In this document: positions 42,601 to 51,675 of the stretch, one piece after another | Layout: the number at the start of each line of letters is the position of its first letter | Position numbering within the stretch: the stretch's first letter is position 1 | Source of the DNA: Candidatus Rifleibacteriota bacterium | GTDB taxonomy: Bacteria > Muiribacteriota > Ozemobacteria > Ozemobacterales > Ozemobacteraceae | Assembly: GCA_024710355.1 (NCBI GenBank) | Contig: JANJUX010000033.1 | Location: 117,981-181,980, forward strand | DNA: 64,000 nt | Direction of reading: 5' to 3' | Notes under the pieces: model-generated | Database searches by the model: none | What the model saw: only the letters and a program-made list of their open reading frames with translations | Told to the model about the DNA's origin: nothing | Made by a program: the position numbers and the translations under genes

Positions 42601-45334
42601 ATCTCAGTCTCAATCTCTGCTGGACCTGAACCCGGTCGAACGCCTGTCTTTAATACTGCCAACACGCTTTGGTGAACTGGTTCTCACCCCCTCACCCCGC
42701 ACAACCACTGTTCCGAACGGCTGGCACAAACCGGTTCTGTTCCTGCCCGGTTCAAACAACTACCTGAAGCAGACCTACACTCTGCCAAACTCTCTGGCAA
42801 AACAGGTTAAAGGCAGTCTGCGCCTGGATATGGCAGGCAACGAACAGCTGCTCGCCGCCGGCGATAAGGCCATCAGCCGCGAAAAACCGGTACTAACCGC
42901 CGGCGGTGATAAAATCAGCCTCGACATCAATGCCTACAGCATCAGCAATGGCGTGGCTCTTTTCGATCTCACCCTGAATGACGAAAAAGATGGCAACGGC
43001 ACAGAAATCTCTGCCGAAGAGCTTTTACAGCTGCATTTTGGCGAGGTTGTCTGCCACTATGAAGCCGACAGCAAAGAATACCTGTTCGGGCCCGACAATC
43101 AGATAGTGGTTGCTGACGGCCGCTCGCGCCGCCTGATTTATCGCATCAATTACGCCGACGACGATGAAGAAAAGCCGCAGCCACTCGTGAAATCAGAGCT
43201 TTTCAAGCTCGATTATCAGGCAAAACTCACAGGCGAAGGCAAAATCGACGATTATCTGCTGGCCGGCAGCGATATCTTTCAGATCGACCCGCAGCGCCGC
43301 AACGAAATCGCAGCCCTCACCGAAAAGGTGCATGCAGAAAGGGTTGCCCGCGGCTGGAAAAAGCAAGCCGCAGCAGCCTACGAACGCCAGCAGGTTGCAG
43401 CCGGTGCAAAAGACGCAAAAGGCACGGGCGATTCCGTAAATACGGCCTCTGCCGCCGAAATCGACGGGCTGGCATTACCGGTTCCTGATTTCAAAACCGC
43501 CATGAGCGACAGTCTGCAGGCACTCCTGAAGATGAGCGAAGCTGAATTTATCGCCAGAATGCGGCAGTTTAGCTGCGTTCCGGCCGACACCAGTCTCAAT
43601 CGCCCGGTTTATGCGCCAGAAGCGGTTCTCATGCAAAACTGGGGTGTTCCGGCCGATCTGCTTGAAATCGCCAGACTGTATTACAAAGCCAACGGCGCTA
43701 TTATCGACGATAAGCCCATGGCAGCCGTGCTCACCGATTCCGGCAAAGCCGCTCTTCACAAGCTGACCGGCTGGCAATCGGAAATTGAAGTCCTGCCGGT
43801 TTTGCCGGTTGGGCAAAAACGTCTGGTAATACCTTTCTTCAAAGATGCTGCCGAGCTGAATGATGAAATAGAAGCAGTCCGTGACGAAGAAACCTCTGAA
43901 AGCGCCCTCAGCGTCAGCCTGAACATCAGCCTCAAGGTAAAACCGAGAAATGCCGGTCAGGCCGGCATGATGGGGGCAATGGGCTCGGCGCTCGGTGGCG
44001 AAAGTGATGATGCCGGTGAGAGCCTTCTCACCCTGTTCGAGAGCCCCGGGCTTAAACCGGCAGACTGCTCGGCTGGCCCGATCGATGTCTTCTATTATTC
44101 GCCCGATAATGGCCAGACTCTTTACGTTTCGGCAGAAACCACGGCCGGGAAACTGGAAAACCAGGCGCAACCGGTTTCACTGGCCGAAAATGAAGTCGTC
44201 GAAGAAATCGTCGAAATCAGATATGACGAAGAAATTCTGACCTTCAGGCGGCCGGTCACCAGCGAAACCAGTATCGTCGATACCTTCAAAAGCATCGCTC
44301 TGTGCCAGCCCGATATCACCGCCAGCGCTTCAGAAGAGCTGACCCGGCAGTTTGCTGCGAAAAAAAGCGAAACAGCCCCCGGTACCCGGTCGGCAATTCG
44401 CTGGTTCACTCACAGCCGCATTTTCCAGTTTCTCGCTCTGCACAGTGCCGCCGAAGCTGAAGCCGCCGCCGTAACCGGCGTCAGAGCTGCCAGGCCGGCC
44501 AAACGCATGCGCGCCATAATTCTCACTCTCAGTGGTGAAAAAAACGGCATCAGAGCCCTTTTCGATCTGCGCCAGATCAACCCGGTGGTTCAGGGCGAAG
44601 AAAAGGCGGTGCGGGCTTTCAACTTCTTCATGGGCACCACCAATGCCATGCTTGAAGAGCAGGTAATGGGCGGCGGCGGTCTGCTGAGCCGCTGGAAAAT
44701 GGCAAAAGACCCAAAAATCTTTATCGCCGGCCCCGAAGAAGTCAGCACCCTGATCGAAAGCCTCGACGAAAAACTGGTTTCTGAAAACGCCATCGGTCTT
44801 CTTCAGAAAGCTGCAGATGACGGGAAAGGCGTCATCATGGCTCTGAATGCACCGATAGTCGCCGGCCGGGCCATGCCGGCCTGGTTCACCTTTGATCCAG
44901 CAACTTACGAAATGATTTCGGTGCTCGACAATGGTGCCCATGGCTCACTTGTCGAAAGGCCGATCAACGAAATCATTCAGGATGCTTCCAAATATTCTAT
45001 CGGCTTCTGGGTCGGGGTAAATGCCTCGGTATGGGCGGTCAGCGCCTATAAGCTTAAATATGCCGATATGCGAACCATCGTGAAAGCTGCGAAAAAACTC
45101 TGTCTCGATATTGCCGCCCAGCTCGAAAATGTCGGCAAGCCTTTGAACGAGTTTATCCCTGACTCTTACACGATGCATGAAGCCGAACTTTCGGCGGGTC
45201 CCGCCAGTTTGAAAGTCGGGTTCGGAGAATTCACCCCCGCTCAGTTCAAGCTGATGACCAAACCATCGCTTGGCTTTAATCTCAGCTACCAGTCTGGCTT
45301 TGAAGATGCGGTAAAATCTTTTTTCCGCAACTGA
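39668..45334 (+). CDS. Very large exported protein with two VWA domains
   Basis: 1888 residues, ATG with AAGGAAGG upstream. Sec signal at ~1-23 (MRKITVSVILFILAFVSGLA). VWA domain 1 at ~305-490 has the MIDAS DSSGS motif (LTILLDSSGSMKKDM). VWA domain 2 at ~495-690 has LDVSGSMNMPPEE. Both keep the later MIDAS Thr/Asp regions (for example LLFTDGFDANHNDTG, LLLITDAGLDLGG). The remaining ~1200 residues have no recognised domain. The last third includes acidic stretches and an Ala/Gly-rich segment (AGMMGAMGSALGG). It is likely periplasmic or cell-surface and may bind a partner through divalent metal. No Mg-chelatase or Bat-type neighbours are present. It is flanked on both sides by the same 160-bp repeat. 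Confidence 0.75.
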   Translation: MRKITVSVILFILAFVSGLAAAAITPEQPMPFKIDKDNETISFTFDHPGNRQLAIAVDFTGGKTASGAVKITGEATVKAGLAEWKAAIDRQVFAHDGSTSVVDGINPLPGKWQIQLTGTEIPVSGQLRLIDLGELPAIQYNEQTGAIQIKKPGNQNLIACAEVDHPDFSGSDNEFSGSVTADGDVMIPLPPGFYRLQHPAETVSSLQAHMIPVQPGKITIVENWPQAPAPEAPADNEAAADTATPSSILHREMCIRSARLLGDDQVQIRFATPQWQGKVSKEDLEASESGVKAEVISAGTVATPLSLTILLDSSGSMKKDMKLALDSVDQFIRLLPSDSEITLVDFDTKAKEIAVKDRAALLKALKSIKADGATCLNDSVMLGLSQCKDRSRPAVLLFTDGFDANHNDTGPGSKTGPEEMFAAVKEAEIPVFTIGFGAKPDDATLKRLATLSGGFYHKADKDNIGKVFSQVASILGREHEMVYKRPGVRGNADAPVISIVLDVSGSMNMPPEEEGCDYRLEKAKAILRDLIRQLPEDAIAQITTYSLYQNVVQVFTGDRAQLLASLAPIEAGGGTATLETLQTAFKMLKEIPTDRKYLLLITDAGLDLGGNEVEYQALLGSIKDAGINTTLIGMVDERNKAPFEAAASMCGGQAAVSTDLNAVKTAIEAFGKRIDVATATADPRLPVQLVFSRRENNGQTLLMSGSDKFALPLPPVTSKAAVNGLKISFAELPASLQRYNLDLSQNLYGNSKTRDETIITSRLPINAESQNQAMRLKVIELLLLSKFRGVSIPCAAFRIRLENILPEQETKVNSGSQAHPANFVSQTPEPGKTVKTRPPYVIPDVRSHFFARLNNLPAAPISDLSWLSEDPLVLPDDESLQINPDEPIEGYLLFEFDTIETLKKAGLSYYDTTFGPIHLPVIGTFAAVASETQNAGLPQKPAATIADTFKLTLNGFDDSPLPEPVQHLTLRTFSLQMTSQSQSLLDLNPVERLSLILPTRFGELVLTPSPRTTTVPNGWHKPVLFLPGSNNYLKQTYTLPNSLAKQVKGSLRLDMAGNEQLLAAGDKAISREKPVLTAGGDKISLDINAYSISNGVALFDLTLNDEKDGNGTEISAEELLQLHFGEVVCHYEADSKEYLFGPDNQIVVADGRSRRLIYRINYADDDEEKPQPLVKSELFKLDYQAKLTGEGKIDDYLLAGSDIFQIDPQRRNEIAALTEKVHAERVARGWKKQAAAAYERQQVAAGAKDAKGTGDSVNTASAAEIDGLALPVPDFKTAMSDSLQALLKMSEAEFIARMRQFSCVPADTSLNRPVYAPEAVLMQNWGVPADLLEIARLYYKANGAIIDDKPMAAVLTDSGKAALHKLTGWQSEIEVLPVLPVGQKRLVIPFFKDAAELNDEIEAVRDEETSESALSVSLNISLKVKPRNAGQAGMMGAMGSALGGESDDAGESLLTLFESPGLKPADCSAGPIDVFYYSPDNGQTLYVSAETTAGKLENQAQPVSLAENEVVEEIVEIRYDEEILTFRRPVTSETSIVDTFKSIALCQPDITASASEELTRQFAAKKSETAPGTRSAIRWFTHSRIFQFLALHSAAEAEAAAVTGVRAARPAKRMRAIILTLSGEKNGIRALFDLRQINPVVQGEEKAVRAFNFFMGTTNAMLEEQVMGGGGLLSRWKMAKDPKIFIAGPEEVSTLIESLDEKLVSENAIGLLQKAADDGKGVIMALNAPIVAGRAMPAWFTFDPATYEMISVLDNGAHGSLVERPINEIIQDASKYSIGFWVGVNASVWAVSAYKLKYADMRTIVKAAKKLCLDIAAQLENVGKPLNEFIPDSYTMHEAELSAGPASLKVGFGEFTPAQFKLMTKPSLGFNLSYQSGFEDAVKSFFRN

Positions 45335-45357
45335 TTGCCACAATTCTGAATCGCACG

Positions 45358-45390
45358 GCCGTTTCGCCTCTGGGTGAAACGGCTTTTCTT
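45358..45390 (+). terminator. Terminator of the VWA gene
   Basis: 11-bp stem GCCGTTTCGCC/GGTGAAACGGC (one G-T pair) with a TCTG loop, followed by TTTTCTTTTA, 23 bp after the stop. Confidence 0.85.
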
Positions 45391-45402
45391 TTATAAAAAA
45401 AA

Positions 45403-45562
45403 TCCGGGAACTGGTCCCGGACTGAAAAATAAGGAGGCAAACAAATCCATAAACCTTTTCGAACAAAGATGATGTTTTGTTTAGCTTTATTTATGCGGCT
45501 TAGACCAACAACCGCAAACATCAGCAAACAATTTTGATCGCCTGCCAGCCGGGGTACGTACC
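45403..45562. repeat. 160-bp direct repeat flanking the VWA gene, copy 2
   Basis: Same orientation as copy 1. Here the frame after AAGGAGG runs further (IHKPFRTKMMFCLALFMRLR, 30 codons) before a stop at about 45537. It lies between the VWA terminator and the next large gene, ending 378 bp before it. The same hairpin with a T-run on the minus strand is present at its left end. Confidence 0.8.
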
Positions 45563-45940
45563 AACAAACCAGATTTTTTTTCAAATTTTTCAGATCTATC
45601 TTCAAAATACCCGACAAACCATTGCGTAATTTTTCACAAAACCACTCACAACGCAGTTGGCCCCCTCGTTTGATTTGCATCCGGTTCAGACCCGGGATCA
45701 ACCTAGGTTGCCACTTAAACCATGCCGCTGACAGAGGTCGGGTGTTTTTTTTATAATACCCACAATTTATTTGCCAGTAGAGTTATAATAAACTCAGCTG
45801 ATAACTGTTGAGAGAGAGCAGATATACACAAAAACAAGCCAACCAGCTTTAAATTATGGCAGCCGGCCTGACTGACCATACTTTAGAACCGGGCCCTTCT
45901 TACAGCAGTAAATAAACATGACTCACAGGGGTTTAGGGGT
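45563..45940 (+). other. Intergenic leader region of the 1410-residue lipoprotein gene
   Basis: No gene seen. It holds a 12-bp palindrome CAACCTAGGTTG (45699-45710) and an A/T-rich part at 45745-45800 (TTTTTTATAATACCC, GAGTTATAATAAAC) with two TATAAT-like -10 elements that may be the promoter. Confidence 0.4.
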
Positions 45941-48900
45941 ATGGTTAAATTTTCTAATCAGGTTGCCAGGTGGTCTGTTTTCTTCATTCTTTTTCTGACT
46001 GGTATTTTGTGCGGCTGTTCGTTTTTTGATCTGCACGATCTGCAGAGTGATGGCGAAAATCTGATCAACGGACCTGAAAACGGATCTGCAAACGTTGCCT
46101 TCAACATCGTCATACCGGGGCGCGCCAGCCTGAGCCCGGTTATCAGGGCTGCTGATACCGGGGCAAAAGTCACTTTCCGCATTACCCTGCTGCAACCCGG
46201 CGATACAAAGAACCCGACCGTCACCTTTCTTAAAACCGCGGCCGTTCAATCTGACGGATCAGCCACCACAAGCTTCACCGGGCTGCCCGAAGGTTCGGCC
46301 ATCGGCGAAATAACGATCGACGGCGGCAATATCGGCGGCAAATCGCTGTTTCATGGCGCTTCCGATCTTTTTCCCGGCGACAACACCATAACCGTCAGCC
46401 CAAAGGGCTCGCTGCACCAGTCAGACATTCTCGCCAACGCCATGCTTGCAATTGCTGCCGACCCCGAACTTATCAAAATTGCAAAGCCAAACCTGGTCAC
46501 CAACGCTGCCAATGCGGCGGCAACTCTGCTTGCAAACCCCGACGAAAACGTTTACACAAAGGTTCTCGATAGCATTACCAACAACTCGCTCACCTTCGAT
46601 TCGACAAAATATACGCAGATCACAATTTCGACGCCCGATGCCACGGTCAGCGGTCAGGGCCTGAACTCATGGCTGAAGACCTCAGAACAGTTCTGGCAGG
46701 GAACCCAGCTTTCAGGAGCTGGTATGCTGCCGGTGAATGTTTTGCGGCAGGGCACCGGCGACTATGCGCTTGTTTTATGGCAAAACCAGACAAAAAGCAA
46801 CGCCGCCTTCAGCAAATTTTCCACCACGGACGGAACTCTTCTAAACTACCTTCATAATACCGGAACAAATGGATTTATTCCGCAGGGAAGCCAGATTCTT
46901 CCAGGCGATGGATCAATCGTCATCGCCGGGTCATTTGCCGGGAAACCGGCGTTGGTGCGCTGGAACGGCAAAGAAAACACAGATCTCTCGTCGGGGATCA
47001 CTGCCAGCGGTCTGACCTGGAACAGTGTTTTTGAGATTTCTTCAATCGATATCGCTTCGGCCGCCATTTCTTACCTTGAATACGACAAGATTGGCACCGG
47101 TAAAATTCTCTGCTCGATAAAAGATCCGGCAGCCGGCAACCGGCTGTTTTTTGTCGACCCAAACACCGGCGTTGCCACCGAGCAGCAGCAGAACAACAAT
47201 TTCGGATTGTGGGCACAGGTCGGCAGCGGTTCCATAGCCCTGGGCTGGGACGGCCTCGACGCCGCAGCAAGTTACAAGGTTTATTATGCCACCGGCACGG
47301 CGCTCGCTACCCAGACAGCGCCCATGGTTTCCACTTCAGAAAAAATCCTGCTGTTCGAAAATTTCGTTAATAACCAGACTTATTCATTTCAGGTAGCTGC
47401 AATCGCCTCTGAAGGGCACACATTAGCCTGGTCGACTTTAATCGAGGCTACGCCGGTCGGTGCCGCTGACCCAATCATTTACTCAAACTGGAAGCTCGCC
47501 ACCAACACCTTTGAGATTGGCTCAACCGACCTGGCAAAAGTTAAAATTCTTTCTTATGACGAAAACAGCAAGATGCTGCAGCTCGAAATAACCGAAACCA
47601 TTGCTCTGGGCATGAATTCGATAATAACCGGCGTTCATGACAACAAGCCGCTTTGCGTTAAAATTGTCGGGATGTTCATGCCAACAGGCCCATCTGGCCC
47701 GCCCACCGGCCCGACCCAACCCGGCACTGTCGCCCCGGGCACCTATCAGGTCCCGACTTCCGGAGCCTCAATGGAAGAAGTTTTTGAAACATGCAAATAC
47801 GTCTTCAAAGGGAAAATGTCGCAGCTGCCTGCAATGTCAGAGCGGCTGCTCAGCCCATCCGATCCGCTGTATCAGTCTAAAATCATGTATCTGCGCCGCG
47901 GCGGCATGCGCCAGTCGCTTAGAGCCGGCCTGACCCGGCCGATTTCCGCTGATCCTTCACTGGGCGACCTTTCGCTTGAAATTGATAATTTCGAGCTTGA
48001 TCCGGATGTGGTCGTCGACTTTTCAACCAGCTTTGGCAGTATTACCCAGTTTGAAATACGTGTCGATGGCTATGCCACCTGTGATGTCTATCTAAAGCTT
48101 CTTGCATCAGCTGCTGTTGAACTGCCAGCGCTTGAAGGCACTCTGCTTCCCCACAGCGAAATTCCATTCTTCGTTGGGCCGGTGCCAGGCACCTGGGGGC
48201 GTGAAATAACCGCTTCCTGGAAAATGAGTCTAAAAGCCGAGGCCGAACTTAAAGCCGGCACCAAAATGCGTGTCGATTTCAGATCGGGCGTAAATTATTT
48301 CAGCGAAAGCGGCTGGAATGGCCAGTTATTATGGCGCGTCAAAAATACCCCGATCTTTGAGGCAAAGCTTCAGGGCACTTTCACCAATGAAGCCGCAATT
48401 GAAATGAAAAATTCACTCAAAGTCGGCGGCCTGGCCGGCCCCGAACTGACCCTGAAACCATACATCAAGTCTGAAGCGACCATCTCTACCGACAAGCCCT
48501 GTCAGGTTGACGCAGCCCTGTCAATGGGTATGCAGGGTGAACTTAAAGCCATTGTGCAGGCCTGGAGCTACAACATCGGCGAATGGGGCAGCACTTTCGA
48601 ACCGTTTGGCCCTCTGGTCATAGCTTCGCGAACTTTTTCGGCCAATGCTACCCCGACCCTTAAGGTAACCGGGGCGGTAAATCTTAAAAACGAAATCAGA
48701 GACTGGCCCTGGTCTGCCGGCGGTTACTACCCGCATATATGCACAACTACAGGCACAGACAGCATCAAGTTGTCAATGGATGATTCAAAAGGTTTGAACA
48801 AGGGCCTGAGCAAAGTCGAAGTTTCGATCGATGACAACCCGCCGTTTCTGATATTCACCCTGGCCTCTGAAACACTTACAAGTGGCTATACCATGACTCC

Positions 48901-50173
48901 TTATCCTGTTCAGACAGATCTGATCTTAAGCTTGCCGCTGAATAACGACGAGAACATGTTTTCCGGCCATGAAGAGCAGTTCGATAAGTGGTATACGCCG
49001 TTCAGACTGCTCCCGGGGCCACATGAATTTGAATTCAAGGTTTATGATAAGTGCGGCGATTTCTCGATTGCAACGTATGCGGTGCTGGTAGCCCCGGAAG
49101 AAGAAGGTATCTGGAAAGCCACCAACTCCGCCGGCAACGAAACCTGGCAGATCAGCATCAGTGGCTTTGAAAAGGGCAATCTGCCAGAACGTGCCAGAAC
49201 GGTTGAACCTGTCCCTGACGCATTCAGCATTGTGCCGGTAAAAGACGGAGTGGTGAAGCACTATGATTATATAGACGGAAAACTACTTCTGGAAGGCGCT
49301 TTTAAAAACAATATCAGAACCGGTGTCTGGAATAAATTTGCACATTCCTATGAAGTGAGCAACTACAAAAGCTTTGTCCATCAGATTGAATTCGCAGACG
49401 GAGGGCAACCCATCAGTTGGCTGAATTTGAAGGATTACGCAGAAGAATCTATGCAGGATTATCGCATCAAAATAGACAAAACCCCTTCGGGCGCAGCGCA
49501 GTTCACGACAGTGGCTACCGACACGGGTTATATATATCAGGATCTCTTTATCGACTCGTTTGCGACTGGCATCAGAACCATAGGATTCGAATTCGCAACC
49601 CGCAGTTATGATATTGAAACTTTCGTGGGAGGCCAGCGCAACGGTATTGCCACCCATTCTCTGTATCTTGAATACGAGTCAACTGTTAAAACGGAGCATG
49701 GCGAATACTCGGGCAATCTTAAAACCGGCAAGTGGGTTCAAAAAATATTCAAAAACGTTACCGAGCTTTATTCAACTACCGAGAATAACTTCAGCGCCGG
49801 AATTCTCAACGGTGAAGTTTCATACGCACTCGCTGACGGCTCCTGGACAATAACCGGTGCCTACACCCAGGGGATCAGGTCAGGAACATGGTCTGAACAT
49901 GCCGGTAATTCCTACGACGAACAGGTTAACTATCAAAATAACCTGCCAGAAGGAACCTATAGCCTTGTTTATAGTGATGGGCGCTATGTCAGCGGCTCTT
50001 ACTCCGGTGGCCAGCCTGTCGGCACTTTAAACGGCCAATGGTCGATCCGTTACCCCGGCGGAGGCTGGGCTGGCAGCCACACTGCTTCGCTGGATCCGAT
50101 CTCTACCCCCGATGAAATTTCCGGGACTTCGTCATCGCCGGAAGCGGATGATGATTGGATCAAAAATTACTAG
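45941..50173 (+). CDS. Large lipoprotein with FN3 domain and MORN-like C-terminal repeats
   Basis: 1410 residues, ATG with AGGGG about 10 nt upstream. The signal peptide ends LCGC (lipobox Cys26). Residues ~45-150 are a beta domain of carboxypeptidase-regulatory type (TTSFTGLPEGSAIGEITI). A helical Ala/Asn-rich stretch lies at ~155-190, and an FN3-like domain at ~425-510 (SYKVYYATGTALATQ, then NQTYSFQVAAIASEG). The middle ~700-960 is beta-rich without a known motif. The C-terminal ~1110-1385 carries MORN-like repeats (NIRTGVWNKFA, GEYSGNLKTGKWVQK, GAYTQGIRSGTWSEH, GSYSGGQPVGTLNGQW). Probably anchored in the outer membrane. It shares the N-terminal logic of the other lipoproteins here but is not a close paralogue. 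Confidence 0.75.
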   Translation: MVKFSNQVARWSVFFILFLTGILCGCSFFDLHDLQSDGENLINGPENGSANVAFNIVIPGRASLSPVIRAADTGAKVTFRITLLQPGDTKNPTVTFLKTAAVQSDGSATTSFTGLPEGSAIGEITIDGGNIGGKSLFHGASDLFPGDNTITVSPKGSLHQSDILANAMLAIAADPELIKIAKPNLVTNAANAAATLLANPDENVYTKVLDSITNNSLTFDSTKYTQITISTPDATVSGQGLNSWLKTSEQFWQGTQLSGAGMLPVNVLRQGTGDYALVLWQNQTKSNAAFSKFSTTDGTLLNYLHNTGTNGFIPQGSQILPGDGSIVIAGSFAGKPALVRWNGKENTDLSSGITASGLTWNSVFEISSIDIASAAISYLEYDKIGTGKILCSIKDPAAGNRLFFVDPNTGVATEQQQNNNFGLWAQVGSGSIALGWDGLDAAASYKVYYATGTALATQTAPMVSTSEKILLFENFVNNQTYSFQVAAIASEGHTLAWSTLIEATPVGAADPIIYSNWKLATNTFEIGSTDLAKVKILSYDENSKMLQLEITETIALGMNSIITGVHDNKPLCVKIVGMFMPTGPSGPPTGPTQPGTVAPGTYQVPTSGASMEEVFETCKYVFKGKMSQLPAMSERLLSPSDPLYQSKIMYLRRGGMRQSLRAGLTRPISADPSLGDLSLEIDNFELDPDVVVDFSTSFGSITQFEIRVDGYATCDVYLKLLASAAVELPALEGTLLPHSEIPFFVGPVPGTWGREITASWKMSLKAEAELKAGTKMRVDFRSGVNYFSESGWNGQLLWRVKNTPIFEAKLQGTFTNEAAIEMKNSLKVGGLAGPELTLKPYIKSEATISTDKPCQVDAALSMGMQGELKAIVQAWSYNIGEWGSTFEPFGPLVIASRTFSANATPTLKVTGAVNLKNEIRDWPWSAGGYYPHICTTTGTDSIKLSMDDSKGLNKGLSKVEVSIDDNPPFLIFTLASETLTSGYTMTPYPVQTDLILSLPLNNDENMFSGHEEQFDKWYTPFRLLPGPHEFEFKVYDKCGDFSIATYAVLVAPEEEGIWKATNSAGNETWQISISGFEKGNLPERARTVEPVPDAFSIVPVKDGVVKHYDYIDGKLLLEGAFKNNIRTGVWNKFAHSYEVSNYKSFVHQIEFADGGQPISWLNLKDYAEESMQDYRIKIDKTPSGAAQFTTVATDTGYIYQDLFIDSFATGIRTIGFEFATRSYDIETFVGGQRNGIATHSLYLEYESTVKTEHGEYSGNLKTGKWVQKIFKNVTELYSTTENNFSAGILNGEVSYALADGSWTITGAYTQGIRSGTWSEHAGNSYDEQVNYQNNLPEGTYSLVYSDGRYVSGSYSGGQPVGTLNGQWSIRYPGGGWAGSHTASLDPISTPDEISGTSSSPEADDDWIKNY

Positions 50174-50311
50174 TCCGCTCACATATGAATTCAAGAAAAC
50201 TGAATAAATCGACAAGACCCGAAATCAGTGATAATAGGCCGCGCCGGACGAATCGATATAAAAATTCAATACGCTCTTATATAAGCTGGCTAAATTGCCG
50301 ATTACCCCTAT

Positions 50312-50361
50312 AAACGCTTCACGCGGCCTCTGAACTTTCAGAGAGCCGCGTGAAACGTTTT
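50312..50361. terminator. Strong hairpin between lipoprotein and ABC transporter genes
   Basis: AAACGCTTCACGCGGC pairs with GCCGCGTGAAACGTTT, with extra CTCTGAA/TTCAGAG pairing toward the loop; TTTTAAT follows on the plus strand. It serves convergent genes. Confidence 0.8.
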
Positions 50362-50381
50362 AATCAACCTTGCGCAGATCG

Positions 50382-51665
50382 TTAACTGTCGAGCAGGCGC
50401 TCCTGAACTTTCTTTGCAGCGCTTCCGAGTGCCTCTTTGGCGTTTTTCTGGCCTGAGAGAACCGCTTCAATCTCCGGGTTCACCAGATCTTCGAGCAGGC
50501 CGAAGTCTTTAACGACCGGGTTCGGGCCGGCGTGTTTCATCTGTTCCATGAAGGTCATCAGGTGCTGGTCTTCGAACTTGACCAGATCGTAGGCACCCAG
50601 ATTGATCGGCAATTGATTGAGCGCCGTGCACCAGCGCACCTGGTTTTCTGCATTGGTGAAGAAGGTCAGAAAGCTGTAGCAGGCTTCGGCATACTTCGAA
50701 CCCTTAAAAATAACCACGTCGGTACCGCCAACATTCGTCGAAGTGCCGGCCGGGCCGGCCGGAATCAGGCCTACGCCGAAATCCATCTTGGCGTTCTTGA
50801 ATTTAGCAAGGTTCCAGGGCCCCATCATGATCATCGCGTATTTGCCGTTAACAAAGCCCTGTTCCGGGGTAATCGCACCGGGGCGCCAGGCGCCGGCCTC
50901 GATTTTGTGCTTCGCGAACAGGCTGGCCATCATCTCGACGGCACCAACCGCAGCGTCTGAATCGATAAGACATTTCGTGCCGTCTTCAGAAACGATTCTG
51001 GCACCATAGGTGTTGAGAAAAGTCAGGTTCCACCACAGGGTGTTGAGCATCGCAAAGGCATACTGGCCCTTCGATTCATCAGTCAGCTTTTTGCCGAATT
51101 CGATGAATTCTTCCCAGGTTTTGGGAAGCACGTTCTCAAATTCGCCGGCTTCGGCAGAGTCACCGGCAGTCGCTGGCAGCAGCCCGGCATCTCTGAACAT
51201 CTGGCGGTTGTAAAACATCGCGACACAGTTGCTCTGATCGGGCAGACCATAGAACTTGCCACCGACATTGCATGAACCGATGGCGGCCGGCAGATACTGG
51301 GCTCTGATAGTTTCGAATCCGAGGGTTCCGAGGTCCACTACCGCATTTTTGCGGGCCAGTTCACAGACGAACGACCAGTCGACGCGGGCCATGTCGGGGC
51401 CCTGGCCAACCGTCAGAGCGGTGCGCAGCTTCGGCTTGTGGCCGTCGAACGGTATGCGAACCGGGCGGATAGTGAACTTCGGATTGCCGGTTTCCCATTT
51501 CTTGATGATTTCGCGCAAAATCACTTCTTCCTGGTCGTTGTAGGTGTGCCAGAAGGTGAGAATGGTTCTACCATCTGGGCTGGTGGCTATTGAGTCGTCC
51601 CAGCCGACGAAAACCAGCGCCAGATAAGCGATTACCGCAATTATGATCAGGTTTCTTTCTTTCAT
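50382..51665 (-). CDS. Sugar ABC transporter substrate-binding protein
   Basis: 427 residues, family 1 extracellular solute-binding protein. The N-terminal hydrophobic segment (NLIIIAVIAYLALVFVGW) has no lipobox Cys, so the protein is either secreted after cleavage or tethered by this helix. The typical start LTFWHTYNDQEEVILREII follows, then GQGPDMARVDWSFVCELA, GKFYGLPDQSNCVAMFYN and PEQGFVNGKYAMIMMGPWN, as in CUT1 (maltose/oligosaccharide) binding proteins. It is the last gene of a three-gene operon 10 bp after the MalG-like permease. The substrate is probably a di- or oligosaccharide, but cannot be named. Confidence 0.85.
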   Translation of the reverse strand: MKERNLIIIAVIAYLALVFVGWDDSIATSPDGRTILTFWHTYNDQEEVILREIIKKWETGNPKFTIRPVRIPFDGHKPKLRTALTVGQGPDMARVDWSFVCELARKNAVVDLGTLGFETIRAQYLPAAIGSCNVGGKFYGLPDQSNCVAMFYNRQMFRDAGLLPATAGDSAEAGEFENVLPKTWEEFIEFGKKLTDESKGQYAFAMLNTLWWNLTFLNTYGARIVSEDGTKCLIDSDAAVGAVEMMASLFAKHKIEAGAWRPGAITPEQGFVNGKYAMIMMGPWNLAKFKNAKMDFGVGLIPAGPAGTSTNVGGTDVVIFKGSKYAEACYSFLTFFTNAENQVRWCTALNQLPINLGAYDLVKFEDQHLMTFMEQMKHAGPNPVVKDFGLLEDLVNPEIEAVLSGQKNAKEALGSAAKKVQERLLDS

Positions 51666-51675
51666 GGCTGCTCCC

